Shown here: positions 29,366 to 37,636 of the stretch, piece after piece
Layout: the number at the start of each line of letters is the position of its first letter
Numbering within the stretch: position 1 is the first letter of the stretch
NCBI RefSeq assembly: GCF_011808225.1
Contig: NZ_SOYS01000006.1
Span: 141,764 to 205,763 of the forward strand
DNA: 64,000 nucleotides
Source: Cedecea colo
GTDB taxonomy: Bacteria > Pseudomonadota > Gammaproteobacteria > Enterobacterales > Enterobacteriaceae
Reading direction: 5' to 3'
The notes under the pieces: generated by a model
What the model saw: the letters and a program-made list of their open reading frames with translations, nothing else
What the model was told of the DNA's origin: nothing
The model's database searches: none
Made by a program: the position numbers and the translations under genes

Positions 29366-30532
29366 TTATTGTTCGGTCGCCGGTTGATGATGGCCGGTGC
29401 CGTTGCTGAAGTTAATCAGGCAGATTAGCAGCCCAATTACCGCCAGGCCTGCGGCTGCCACCGGCACAGCGGTTAAACCATAACCGCGATCGATAACCGT
29501 ACCGCCCACCCACGCGCCTAACGCGTTGCCCACGTTAAAGGCGGCAATATTCAGCGTGGAGACCAGGTTTGGCGCATCTTTGCCGTGCAGCACCACGTTG
29601 ATTTGTAGCGCCGGAACGGTAGCAAACGTCGCCATCGCCCATAAAAACAACGTGATTTCAGCCAGCCACATGCCGTGGCTGGTCCAGCGGAACAGCAGCG
29701 AGAAAACGGCGATAAAGGTAAAGCTCAGCGTCAGGCTGACAGACACTTTCCAGTCGGCCAGACGTCCACCCAGAATATTCCCCACGGTAAGCCCCGCGCC
29801 CATCAGGAACAGCGTCCAGCTCACGCCCTGGTGCGTAATGCCCGTCACCTGCAACAGCATCGGCGCCACGTAGCTAAACAGCGCGAACATTGCTGCGGCA
29901 AAGAAGACCGTCATCGACAGCGAAAGCCACAGCTTGCCGTTGCCCAGCGCGCTTACCTCGCGTTTTAAATCCGTTGGCGCTTCATCTTTTTGCGCAGGCA
30001 GGCTGACAATCAGCGCGATAAACGCAATCACGCCAATCGCCGCCACGCCCCAGAAAGTAGAGCGCCAGCCGTACATTTGTCCAAACCAGGTGCCAATCGG
30101 CACGCCGAGGACGTTGGCAAGGGTTAAACCGGTAAACATCAGCGCCACTGCCGAAGCCTTGCGGTTGGGCGCCACGAGGCTTGCCGCTACCACGGCGCCA
30201 ATGCCGAAGAAAGCCCCGTGGCAAAGGGCGGTAATAATGCGCGCCAGCATCAGGAAATGATAAGAAATCGCCGCGGCGCACAGCAGATTTCCGATGATAA
30301 ATATCACCATCAGCAGCACCAGCGAAAGTTTGCGCGGTAGCCGCGCGGTCAGCAGCGCCATGATCGGTGCGCCAATCGCCACGCCCAGCGCATAGCCGCT
30401 GATTAACCAGCCGGCGGTAGGAATAGAAATATGAAGATCCCCGGCTACGTCGGGCAGCAGGCCCATAATAACGAACTCCGTCGTGCCGATGGCAAACGCA
30501 CTCATCGCCAACGCCAGTAAGGAAACAGGCAT
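29366..30532 (-). CDS. MFS exporter, DHA1 family (YdhP/AraJ-like)
   Basis: The 388-residue product is a twelve-segment major facilitator superfamily protein of the drug:H+ antiporter 1 type. The N-terminus (SAFAIGTTEFVIMGLLPDVA) is characteristic of the YdhP/AraJ/PbuE group. The conserved loop LTARLPRKLSL lies between segments 2 and 3, and motif C-like glycine/proline residues (LANVLGVPIGTW) are in segment 5. Substrates of this group are mostly uncharacterised efflux compounds (arabinose or purines for some members). It is not at this position in E. coli K-12. It is convergent with lysR and lies downstream of an odd hairpin. Confidence 0.85.
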   Translation of the reverse strand: MPVSLLALAMSAFAIGTTEFVIMGLLPDVAGDLHISIPTAGWLISGYALGVAIGAPIMALLTARLPRKLSLVLLMVIFIIGNLLCAAAISYHFLMLARIITALCHGAFFGIGAVVAASLVAPNRKASAVALMFTGLTLANVLGVPIGTWFGQMYGWRSTFWGVAAIGVIAFIALIVSLPAQKDEAPTDLKREVSALGNGKLWLSLSMTVFFAAAMFALFSYVAPMLLQVTGITHQGVSWTLFLMGAGLTVGNILGGRLADWKVSVSLTLSFTFIAVFSLLFRWTSHGMWLAEITLFLWAMATFATVPALQINVVLHGKDAPNLVSTLNIAAFNVGNALGAWVGGTVIDRGYGLTAVPVAAAGLAVIGLLICLINFSNGTGHHQPATEQ

Positions 30533-30550
30533 GGAATAACTCCCGGTTGT

Positions 30551-30589
30551 AAAAATGACAAAAGGCGGAAGAGCCTGAGCTCGGCCGCC
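30551..30589 (-). terminator. Hairpin with T-rich tail just upstream of the MFS gene
   Basis: On the minus strand GGCGG...CCGCC (30564-30568 with 30585-30589) encloses a second perfect stem GAGC/GCTC, followed by CTTTTGTCATTTTT. It ends about 20 bases before the MFS start codon. It could terminate ygeA transcripts (stop 150 bases upstream) or act as an attenuator in the MFS leader. Confidence 0.5.
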
Positions 30590-30737
30590 AGATTCGTGGG
30601 GACTTCAGAGGTGCAGCTTATTGAAATAATGTGCGCTGCTTAACAAATTTATAACACAGAATGCGGCCGGGTAAACCCAGCGCGCCGTAAGGATAAGCTT
30701 ATTTACCCCTTAATTCCCTGAAGCGGCAAAGAAAAAA

Positions 30738-31436
30738 TTACTGTTTACCGAGCATAAAGTTGACGGCATCTTCAGCATGAATTGCCGCCGTATCGAACAC
30801 GGGAAGCGGACAATCCTGCTGTTGCAGCAGCAGGCCAATTTCCGTGCAGCCGAAAATCACGCCCTCTGCGCCCTGCTGCTGAAGGTCCGCGATCGCCTGC
30901 TGATAATAGCGTTTCGATGCAGCGGTAATTTTACCGAGGCATAGCTCTGCAAAAATAATCTGGTTGATGCGCAGACGCTGCGGCTCAGGCGGAATCAATG
31001 ATTCAATGCCAAATTCCGCGCTTAAACGACCGCGATAAAAATCCTGCTCCATCGTGTAACGCGTGCCCAGCAGCGCCACCTTGCTTACGCCCTGCGCAGC
31101 AATCGCTCTGCCGGTCGCGTCCGCGATATGCAGGAACGGTAAACCGCAGCGTGATTCAATATGGTCCGCCACTTTGTGCATGGTATTCGTACACAGCACT
31201 ATGCCTTCCGCACCCGCTTTCTGTAGCCCCAGAGCGGCATCCGCCAGCATCGCTCCCGCTTTATCCCACTCCCCGCTGGACTGGCAGGCTTCAATTTCAT
31301 GAAAGTCCACGCTGTGCAGGATAATTTTCGCCGAGTGCAGCCCGCCCAGACGCGCCTTCACGCCCTCATTGATCAGGCGGTAATAAGGAATAGTAGATTC
31401 CCAGCTCATGCCGCCAATCAGGCCTATCGTTTTCAT
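30738..31436 (-). CDS. ygeA: YgeA, broad-specificity amino-acid racemase
   Basis: YgeA belongs to the cofactor-independent aspartate/glutamate racemase superfamily. The E. coli enzyme racemises several amino acids, including homoserine. The 232-residue product has the two catalytic cysteines expected: C82 in [11 protein letters not shown] and C197 in [11 protein letters not shown], and an N-terminal [11 protein letters not shown]. It lies near lysR as in E. coli, but an MFS gene is inserted between. It may contribute D-amino acids to the cell wall or medium; that is inference. Confidence 0.92.
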   Translation of the reverse strand: MKTIGLIGGMSWESTIPYYRLINEGVKARLGGLHSAKIILHSVDFHEIEACQSSGEWDKAGAMLADAALGLQKAGAEGIVLCTNTMHKVADHIESRCGLPFLHIADATGRAIAAQGVSKVALLGTRYTMEQDFYRGRLSAEFGIESLIPPEPQRLRINQIIFAELCLGKITAASKRYYQQAIADLQQQGAEGVIFGCTEIGLLLQQQDCPLPVFDTAAIHAEDAVNFMLGKQ

Positions 31437-31560
31437 TTTTGCTTACCTTTTCATGACCGTTTGCTGGTTATAGCAGAGGTTCGCCGGCCAATGAAAGCGT
31501 GATTCCCGCAACAATTATCAGCGGCGAGCTATCGCAAAGATCTATTTCGCGATACGATTA

Positions 31561-31580
31561 AAAATGAAACAATGTTTCAC
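31561..31580. promoter_or_regulatory. KdgR operator upstream of the cupin gene
   Basis: TGAAACA-A-TGTTTCA (31565-31579) is a perfect palindrome inside AAAATGAAACAATGTTTCAC, matching the KdgR consensus (AAATGAAACANTGTTTCATTT) almost fully. It sits immediately upstream of the ribosome-binding site of kdgF, where bound repressor would block transcription. Confidence 0.8.
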
Positions 31581-31598
31581 ACAGATAAGGAGCCGCGA

Positions 31599-31922
31599 AT
31601 GTTTACCTTTTTTAAAGACACTACGCTTGACGATCTCGGCGCAGGCGTAAGCCGTCGCATTCTGGCGCACGGCGGGAAAATGATGGCGGTTCAGGTTAAC
31701 TTCGAAACGGGTGCTGTGGGTCCCATGCATAACCATCCGCACGAGCAGCTAACTTACGTGCTGTCCGGTGAGTTCGAGTTCACCATTGGCGAAGAAGTTC
31801 ACCGGGTAAAGGCGGGTGATACGCTGTATAAAGAGCCGCATGTGATGCACGGCTGCGTATGCCTGGCGGCAGGCACGCTGCTGGATACCTTCACGCCAGT
31901 CCGTGAAGATTTTCTAAAGTAG
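31599..31922 (+). CDS. kdgF: KdgF-type cupin, unsaturated uronate ring-opening protein
   Basis: The product is a single-domain cupin of 107 residues. Metal-binding histidines and glutamate are in MHNHPHEQLTYVLSGEFEF, with the second motif HVMHG near residue 80. KdgF proteins convert 4,5-unsaturated galacturonate from pectin or alginate into a linear ketouronate that KduI and KduD process. The KdgR box directly upstream and kduD next door support this call over a generic cupin. The start at 31599 follows AAGGAG; an ATG 27 bases earlier lies inside the KdgR box and is unlikely. araE occupies this place in E. coli. Confidence 0.83.
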   Translation: MFTFFKDTTLDDLGAGVSRRILAHGGKMMAVQVNFETGAVGPMHNHPHEQLTYVLSGEFEFTIGEEVHRVKAGDTLYKEPHVMHGCVCLAAGTLLDTFTPVREDFLK

Positions 31923-32109
31923 GCTGCCAATGATAACGGTTCCGCAGGAAGCCGTTTGAGCCTGCTGACAGCCCCCACAGCTGTTAAAAGTTATTTTCCG
32001 GTACTTTTTAACAACAAAGCATTATGTCTCTGGTTGACCCCACCCGAAACTACGCTTTAGAAGGGGTAGCGGGTGGCACAGCGCCACTCGCTATAGAAGA
32101 GTAACTGGA

Positions 32110-32871
32110 TTAACGCGCCAGCCAGCCGCCATCTACGGCCACGGTATAACCGTTGACGTAGTCAGAAGCGCTGGAAGCCAGGAATACAATCGGCCCCATC
32201 AGATCGTCCGGCAACCCCCAGCGGCCCGCCGGAATACGGCCCAGGATCTCACTGCTGCGCTGCTCGTCGGCACGCAGTTGCTGGGTATTGTTGGTCGCCA
32301 TATAGCCCGGAGCGATAGCGTTCACGTTGATGCCGTGTTTCGCCCACTCGTTCGCCAGCAAGCGGGTCACGCCCATGACCGCGCTTTTCGACGCGGTGTA
32401 AGAAGGCACCCGAATCCCGCCCTGGAAGGAGAGCATGGAGGCGATATTTACGATCTTGCCGCCGTTGCCCTGGGCAATAAAATGCTTCGCCGCAGCCTGC
32501 GACATAAAGAATACGCTCTTGATATTAATATTCATCACGTCGTCCCAGTTTTGCTCGCTGAATTCGATAGCGTCCTCGCGACGAATCAGGCCCGCGTTAT
32601 TCACCAGGATATCAATATGACCAAACTCGGCAACCGCGCGATCCAGCAGGGCTGGAATGCCGTCGATCTTGCGCAAGTCAGCAGTCAGGCTCAGAAAACG
32701 GCGGCCCAGATCGGTAACGCGTTCGATGGTTTCCGTTGGCTCAACGATGTTGATACCCACAATGTCACAGCCGGCCTGCGCAAGTCCGAGCGCCATGCCC
32801 TGGCCCAGGCCAGTATCACAGCCAGACACCACGGCCACTTTACCCTGTAGGGAGAATGAATCCAGAATCAT
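32110..32871 (-). CDS. kduD: 2-dehydro-3-deoxy-D-gluconate 5-dehydrogenase KduD
   Basis: KduD is a short-chain dehydrogenase that reduces 2,5-diketo-3-deoxygluconate to KDG with NADH in pectin/hexuronate breakdown. The 253-residue product has the nucleotide-binding GCDTGLGQGMALGLAQAGC at the N-terminus, NNAG, and the catalytic S...YTASK (VPSYTASKSAVMG), and it aligns over its full length with E. coli KduD. In E. coli kduI adjoins it; no kduI is in the window. KdgR-like boxes lie 136-181 bases upstream. It is convergent with kdgF across 187 bases that hold no gene. Confidence 0.96.
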   Translation of the reverse strand: MILDSFSLQGKVAVVSGCDTGLGQGMALGLAQAGCDIVGINIVEPTETIERVTDLGRRFLSLTADLRKIDGIPALLDRAVAEFGHIDILVNNAGLIRREDAIEFSEQNWDDVMNINIKSVFFMSQAAAKHFIAQGNGGKIVNIASMLSFQGGIRVPSYTASKSAVMGVTRLLANEWAKHGINVNAIAPGYMATNNTQQLRADEQRSSEILGRIPAGRWGLPDDLMGPIVFLASSASDYVNGYTVAVDGGWLAR

Positions 32872-33006
32872 GGAGGTTTCCTTTTATTCAGGCCCGCGCA
32901 GCAGGCGTTTCTGGAAAAATAGGTTCACGCAATAAGCACACCTTTACAGGAAGGTCTTAAGGTGAAAGCAACGTTCTGTGAGCTTTGATGTTCTTATACT
33001 AAGCAT

Positions 33007-33025
33007 ATTGAAACTGCATTTCAAT
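33007..33025. promoter_or_regulatory. KdgR-like palindrome upstream of kduD
   Basis: ATTGAAACTGCATTTCAAT has 7-base inverted arms (ATTGAAA/TTTCAAT) resembling a KdgR box. A possible -10 hexamer for kduD (TATAAG on the minus strand) lies at its downstream edge, which would suit a repressor site. Confidence 0.55.
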
Positions 33026-33030
33026 TAGGA

Positions 33031-33052
33031 TTAAAACAACGTTTCATTTTAA
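33031..33052. promoter_or_regulatory. KdgR operator upstream of kduD
   Basis: On the minus strand this reads TTAAAATGAAACGTTGTTTT, a strong match to the KdgR consensus. It is the second of two adjacent boxes upstream of kduD. Confidence 0.7.
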
Positions 33053-33057
33053 TGCGA

Positions 33058-33396
33058 TTATTTGCTGGATTTGATAATGGGATCACGATTACCCGTATAA
33101 AATTGCGCTTCAGGCCCGGACGATAGCGCCGCTTTGTTCAGCTCCGACAAAGACGGCACACCGGTGCTGTATATCGCCTGAATGACGGCTAATCCGGCGC
33201 TGATTGCTGCCCGACAAGTTGCGAATTCCGTAACGGACCTGGCCCTTTCTCGCGGAGGGCTTTTTATGCGAAAAAAAGCAAACAAAGAGCCTCCGCTGTC
33301 AGCTTCGGGCGATGTGGCGATGCGTATACGTTGTGAAATATGGCGCAAATAAAAGCGCCTGCCGGGAACCGGTAAGCGCCTGAGGAAAGGAAACAA
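33058..33396 (-). CDS. Doubtful 112-residue ORF, possibly from a phage satellite
   Basis: The frame begins 12 bases after the yqeF stop and could be cotranscribed, but I recognise no domain. The C-terminal half (SVTEFATCRAAISAGL, then IQAIYSTGVPSL) recalls, from memory only, short ORFs annotated near P4-type satellite prophages (Ash family). The N-terminal third is arginine-rich and not convincing. No clear ribosome-binding site is seen. The plus strand of the same stretch looks like a structured RNA, so the frame may be an antisense shadow of that. I am not confident it is translated. Confidence 0.22.
   Translation of the reverse strand: MFPFLRRLPVPGRRFYLRHISQRIRIATSPEADSGGSLFAFFRIKSPPRERARSVTEFATCRAAISAGLAVIQAIYSTGVPSLSELNKAALSSGPEAQFYTGNRDPIIKSSK
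33150..33267 (+). ncRNA. Candidate structured RNA (possibly C4/CI antisense-RNA type)
   Basis: The plus strand ends in GCCCT-ttctcgcgg-AGGGC followed by TTTTTAT (33242-33267), the form of a Rho-independent terminator. No plus-strand gene lies upstream for it to serve. A second small hairpin, TCCGTAACGGA, precedes it. From memory this arrangement resembles the short immunity RNAs of phages P1/P7 (C4) and P4 (CI). The 5' end is a guess. This could not be checked here. Confidence 0.35.
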
Positions 33397-33408
33397 CCAG
33401 AAGATTAA

Positions 33409-34590
33409 TCAGTCACGTTCAATGGCCAGCGCCACACCCTGCCCGCCGCCGATACACAAGGTTGCCAGGCCTTTTTTCGCATCGCGCTTGACCATTTCAT
33501 GCACCAGCGAAACCAGAATCCGGCAGCCGGACGCGCCAATCGGATGGCCCAGCGCTATCGCTCCACCGTTTACGTTCACTTTACGCTCGTCCCATTCCAG
33601 CATTTTGCCCACGGAAAGCGCCTGCGCCGCGAAGGCCTCGTTCGCCTCGATTAAATCCAGCTCATTCAGCGACCAGCCTGCACGCTCCAGGCAGCGCCGC
33701 GTGGCCGTAACCGGGGCAATTCCCATCAGCGCAGGATCGACGCCGACGCTGGCAAAAGCGCGAATGCGCGCCAGCACCGGGAGGTTCAGCTCTGCCGCTT
33801 TTGCCGCGCTCATCATTAGCACCGCTGCGGCGCCGTCATTAATAGACGAAGCGTTTCCGGCAGTGACGCTGCCTTCGGCCTCAAAGGCTGGAATAAGACG
33901 CGCCAGCGCTTCGGCGCTGGCGTCGGTGCGCGGCTGCTCGTCGGTATCAACAAGCAAAGTCCCGCCCGTACGCAGCTCTACGGCAACCGGGACAATTTCA
34001 TCTCTGAACCGCCCTGAATCAATAGCCGCCCGCGCTTTTTGCTGTGAAGCGAGCGCGAAGGCGTCCTGGCTTTCACGACTTATGCCATATTCACGGGCGA
34101 GGTTTTCTGCCGTCACGCCCATATGGTAATCGTTAAACGCGTCCCACAGGCCATCGTGAACCAGGCTGTCGATAAGCTGGCTGTTGCCCAGCGCCGCGCC
34201 GGTTCGGCTGTTGGCTAAGACATGCGGGGCGCGGCTCATATTTTCCTGACCGCCCGCGATAACCACATCCGCTTCACCGCACTGAATAGCCTGGGTGGCA
34301 AGATGCAGCGCTTTTAAGCCGGAGCCGCAGACGTCATTGATGGTAATGGCCGAGACAGACCAGGGCAGGCCGCTGTTTAGCGCCGTTTGTCGCGCCGGGT
34401 TTTGCCCGGCTCCGGCGGTTAATACCTGGCCCAGAATGACCTCGTCGATCTCCTGCTCGCTCACGCCGCTACGTTCAAGCAGCGCTTTTACCACCGCACT
34501 GCCTAGTTCTGCCGCGCTGCGTGGGGAAAGCGCTCCCTGGAAACAGCCAATCGGGGTCCGGGCTGCCCCAACAATCACCACATCTTTCAT
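33409..34590 (-). CDS. yqeF: Acetyl-CoA acetyltransferase (thiolase) YqeF
   Basis: YqeF is a biosynthetic-type thiolase, condensing or cleaving acetoacetyl-CoA. The 393-residue product contains the acylated cysteine in NDVCGSGLKALHLA (near residue 88), the GGQENMS motif, the catalytic histidine in NVNGGAIALGHPIGASG and the second cysteine in LCIGGGQG. I chose the ATG at 34590 (MKDVVIVGAARTPIG), preceded by GGAGA, rather than the 15-residue upstream extension. In E. coli yqeF also lies in the kduD-kduI neighbourhood, so this is the last gene of the E. coli-like order in the window. Confidence 0.95.
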   Translation of the reverse strand: MKDVVIVGAARTPIGCFQGALSPRSAAELGSAVVKALLERSGVSEQEIDEVILGQVLTAGAGQNPARQTALNSGLPWSVSAITINDVCGSGLKALHLATQAIQCGEADVVIAGGQENMSRAPHVLANSRTGAALGNSQLIDSLVHDGLWDAFNDYHMGVTAENLAREYGISRESQDAFALASQQKARAAIDSGRFRDEIVPVAVELRTGGTLLVDTDEQPRTDASAEALARLIPAFEAEGSVTAGNASSINDGAAAVLMMSAAKAAELNLPVLARIRAFASVGVDPALMGIAPVTATRRCLERAGWSLNELDLIEANEAFAAQALSVGKMLEWDERKVNVNGGAIALGHPIGASGCRILVSLVHEMVKRDAKKGLATLCIGGGQGVALAIERD

Positions 34591-34854
34591 CGCATCTCCG
34601 CAACACGTCCGCCTGACCCTGAGTGCGCATATCATGAGTTAATATTAATTATTTGTTAATTTCGTTTTTTGTAGAACGTTATATTTAAAACGTCACCATT
34701 CAGAAGAATAAACAATAAAATCATTAGGATACGCTAAGTAACCCGCCACTTCGCCTGCGGATATTTCTTCGCAACCAGTGAACATCATCACAATTTAATA
34801 ACGGTGGGAATCAACGCGGTGAGATACGTCGGGGTACGGCTGGAATGAAGGAAG
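34591..34854. other. yqeF-gcd spacer
   Basis: This stretch lies between the yqeF start and the gcd terminator hairpin. It is AT-rich near yqeF and presumably holds the yqeF promoter. I see no gene or RNA in it. It marks the point where the E. coli-like gene order ends. Confidence 0.5.
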
Positions 34855-34885
34855 CTGGCCTCTGCCTGAATTGTGCAGAGGCCAG
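34855..34885 (-). terminator. Strong hairpin downstream of gcd
   Basis: CTGGCCTCTGC (34855-34865) pairs perfectly over 11 bases with GCAGAGGCCAG (34875-34885). It lies 11 bases after the gcd stop. The tail on the minus strand is pyrimidine-rich (TTCCTTCATTCC) rather than pure T, so termination may be partial. Confidence 0.65.
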
Positions 34886-34896
34886 TATGTTAATGA

Positions 34897-37251
34897 CTAT
34901 TTCAGGCGGAACGCAACCACAGTATCACCGAGTTTTGTACCGAGCGAACCGTGCCCGCCGGCAGCGATGACCACATACTGTTTGCCATCTTTACCCATAT
35001 AGGTAGAAGGCGTTGCCTGTGCTCCTGCCGTCAACTCCGTCTGCCATAGCAGCTTACCGGTGGTGCTATCATAGGCGCGGAAGAAGTTATCGGCCGTCGC
35101 ACCATGGAATACCACATCACCAGCAGTTGTCAGCGGGCCGCCGTGCGCAACCATTCCCATCGGGAAGCCTATAGGGAAGAGGCCCGGCAGGAAGGTCGTT
35201 TTCAGGTTTTTGGTCGTCCCCACGCGGCGCAGCCAGGTAGTTTTACCCGTTTTTAAATCAACGCCCACCATGCGACCCAGCGGCGGCGCAATGCACGGGA
35301 TCCCCAGATCGGAGGCAAGCTGCTGAATGTGAATCGCGTAATCACCCTGGAAGTTTTCATTCCAGTATGGCGTATTCTCATCGGTGAACATGCGTTTGGT
35401 CTGTGTCTCAGGCGTACGCTTAATCAGCGTATATTTATAAGCCAGGCGGACAGGCGCAGCCACCAGCATCTGACGCTGCGGATCTATCGCCACCGAACCC
35501 CAGTTAAATACGCCGATATTGCCCGGGAATACCAGGGAACCCTGCTCGGTAGCCGGCGTCCATGGGTTGCCATCGTAGCGCAGTGAGCGGAAGGTTGCGC
35601 GGCAGCTCATCTGATCGAATGGCGTAACGCCCCACATCGATTTTTCAGTTAACGGCTCTGGAATGAAGTTCAGCGCAGAGACCGGCTGCGTCGCCGCATA
35701 GTTTTCTCCCGGCACGCCTTTAGTAGACACCTTCACCTGCTGCACCGGATAAACGGGTTTCCCGGTCAGACGGTTGAGTACGAACAAATTACCGGTTTTG
35801 GTCGGCAGGATAACGACTGGCTGTTTTTGCCCCTGGTAATCAATATCCAGCAGCGAGGCCTGGGACGGATTATCGCGATCCCACAAATCGTGGTTAGCGG
35901 TCTGATAGCGCCATTTTAAAGCCCCGGTTTTCAGATCCAGCGCTACCAGCGCATCACGGAATTTCTCGCTATTGCTACTGTCATCGCGGCCAATGCCCAG
36001 CTCATCCGGGGAAGCGTTACCAAAAGGCACATAAACCAGACCATTTTTCAGATCCGCGCTCAGCGTAGCCCAGGCCACAGGCGTGTCATACGGATAATTT
36101 ACCCCTGCCGGAACAGGCTGGGTATTGTCAGGATTCGCCGGATCAAAATTCCACACCAGGCGCCCGGTAGTCGTATCATAGGCGCGGATAACCCCGGATG
36201 GATTTCCTTTATTGTAGCCGTTATCCATTACCGAGCCGCCAACGATGACCAGATCGCCTGCAACCAACGGCGCTGCGGTCTGCATCAGCGCATGAGAGCG
36301 CAGTTTGCCCATATTGGTATGTAAATCGACAATGCCGTTCTGGCCAAAGTCGGCGCAAGGTTTACCGGTGTCGGCATCCAGGGCGACCAGTTTACCGTCA
36401 GTCGCGGCGTCAAAAATGCGCTTACGGCAGATTGCCGCCGTCGGTTGAGCTGAAACTTCATTCCCTTTTGCTTCAAAATAGCTTACGCCACGACACGTCT
36501 GGTGCTGCTGAAGATAGGAGCGATCCTGTTCAGGAGTGAACTTCCATTTCACCTTACCGGTTTCTGGATCAAGCGCGTGGACTTCATTATGCGCGGTACA
36601 GAAATAAAGCATACCGTTTACTTTAAGCGGGGTTGCTTCAAAAGTGTATTCGCTGGCATCGTCACCTTTACGTATATCGCCTGTTTTATATGTCCAGGCA
36701 ACCTCCAGATCCTTCACGTTATCTTTAGTGATTTGATTCAGCGAAGAGAAGCGCAGCCCGTTTGCGGTCCCGCCATAGGCGCTCCAGTCATTACCGGCGA
36801 CCTGGGCTGAAGAGGTAACTCGTTCGTTGGTTACGGTGCCGTCCTGAGGAAGCGGATCGTAGAAGCAAAGCCCAATGACCACGATAATCATAAAGATAAC
36901 GGTGCCACCGAGGAATGGATGAAAACGGCGCTGTGCCTGGGTCAGCGGACGTACTATCCATGGAAGCGCTAACCATAAACCGATCAGGCCGAACACATCG
37001 CCGCGAGGGATCCATTGCCATTTATCAAAACCGACTTCCCAGATAGTCCAGAACAGGGTTATCCACATTAATAGGGCATAGAAGCTTAACGCTGACTTTT
37101 TCCTCATAAACAGCAGGATGGCCGTAATCAGTAATCCAACAGCCATTAGCGCATAAAATACGCTACCTCCCAAAAACAGGAGTTTCCCACCCATATAGAG
37201 CATCGCCAGCCCGATAAGGGCTATTACGATACCGGTGATATTTCTGATCAT
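34897..37251 (-). CDS. gcd: Membrane-bound PQQ-dependent glucose dehydrogenase
   Basis: This quinoprotein oxidises glucose to gluconolactone in the periplasm and passes electrons to ubiquinone. The 784-residue product has five N-terminal membrane segments (to about residue 135) followed by an eight-bladed PQQ propeller. Visible features are WSAYGGTANGLRFSSLNQIT at the propeller start, the conserved NHDLWDRDNPSQASLLD with the likely catalytic aspartate, and the tryptophan-docking repeats (LDPETGKVKWKF; LDADTGKPC). E. coli Gcd has 796 residues and lies elsewhere (near hpt). No pqq synthesis genes are in the window. It may be a second gcd copy. Confidence 0.92.
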   Translation of the reverse strand: MIRNITGIVIALIGLAMLYMGGKLLFLGGSVFYALMAVGLLITAILLFMRKKSALSFYALLMWITLFWTIWEVGFDKWQWIPRGDVFGLIGLWLALPWIVRPLTQAQRRFHPFLGGTVIFMIIVVIGLCFYDPLPQDGTVTNERVTSSAQVAGNDWSAYGGTANGLRFSSLNQITKDNVKDLEVAWTYKTGDIRKGDDASEYTFEATPLKVNGMLYFCTAHNEVHALDPETGKVKWKFTPEQDRSYLQQHQTCRGVSYFEAKGNEVSAQPTAAICRKRIFDAATDGKLVALDADTGKPCADFGQNGIVDLHTNMGKLRSHALMQTAAPLVAGDLVIVGGSVMDNGYNKGNPSGVIRAYDTTTGRLVWNFDPANPDNTQPVPAGVNYPYDTPVAWATLSADLKNGLVYVPFGNASPDELGIGRDDSSNSEKFRDALVALDLKTGALKWRYQTANHDLWDRDNPSQASLLDIDYQGQKQPVVILPTKTGNLFVLNRLTGKPVYPVQQVKVSTKGVPGENYAATQPVSALNFIPEPLTEKSMWGVTPFDQMSCRATFRSLRYDGNPWTPATEQGSLVFPGNIGVFNWGSVAIDPQRQMLVAAPVRLAYKYTLIKRTPETQTKRMFTDENTPYWNENFQGDYAIHIQQLASDLGIPCIAPPLGRMVGVDLKTGKTTWLRRVGTTKNLKTTFLPGLFPIGFPMGMVAHGGPLTTAGDVVFHGATADNFFRAYDSTTGKLLWQTELTAGAQATPSTYMGKDGKQYVVIAAGGHGSLGTKLGDTVVAFRLK

Positions 37252-37636
37252 TAAACATCCTCAATAAATTATTCCGCAGACAACGCGTTTTCCACCACAG
37301 GCACAGCCGACGGGAAAACTAACTTCCTGTTTACCTTGTGATTTAATAAACATACGTTGTTTTTAAAAGCGCTTAATTTGTGTATTTCTTGTTAAGTGCC
37401 GCTCTAAATTATACCAACAATGAATTAATATAATTAACAACTCATGTGCTATTGAAAAAAACTTAACGATATTTTAAACGAGGCAAAGGGTGGGCGGCGA
37501 AACTCAGGAAGGTAGAGTAGGGTCGGCCAAAAGACGGAAAAAGCTTAGCTGTAAAAAGCAGATAAGCCTCCTGCTATGGAGTAGTCAGGTGTCTTATCTA
37601 TAGGTAACGATATCAGGGTTCAGTTATCGACTGTCG
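37252..37636. other. AT-rich spacer between gcd and the chemoreceptor remnant
   Basis: These 385 bases carry no open frame of note. The part nearest gcd (37,260-37,480) is strongly AT-rich and presumably contains the gcd promoter. The rest shows no recognisable gene, repeat or insertion sequence end. It is the outer border of the flagellar locus. Confidence 0.5.
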
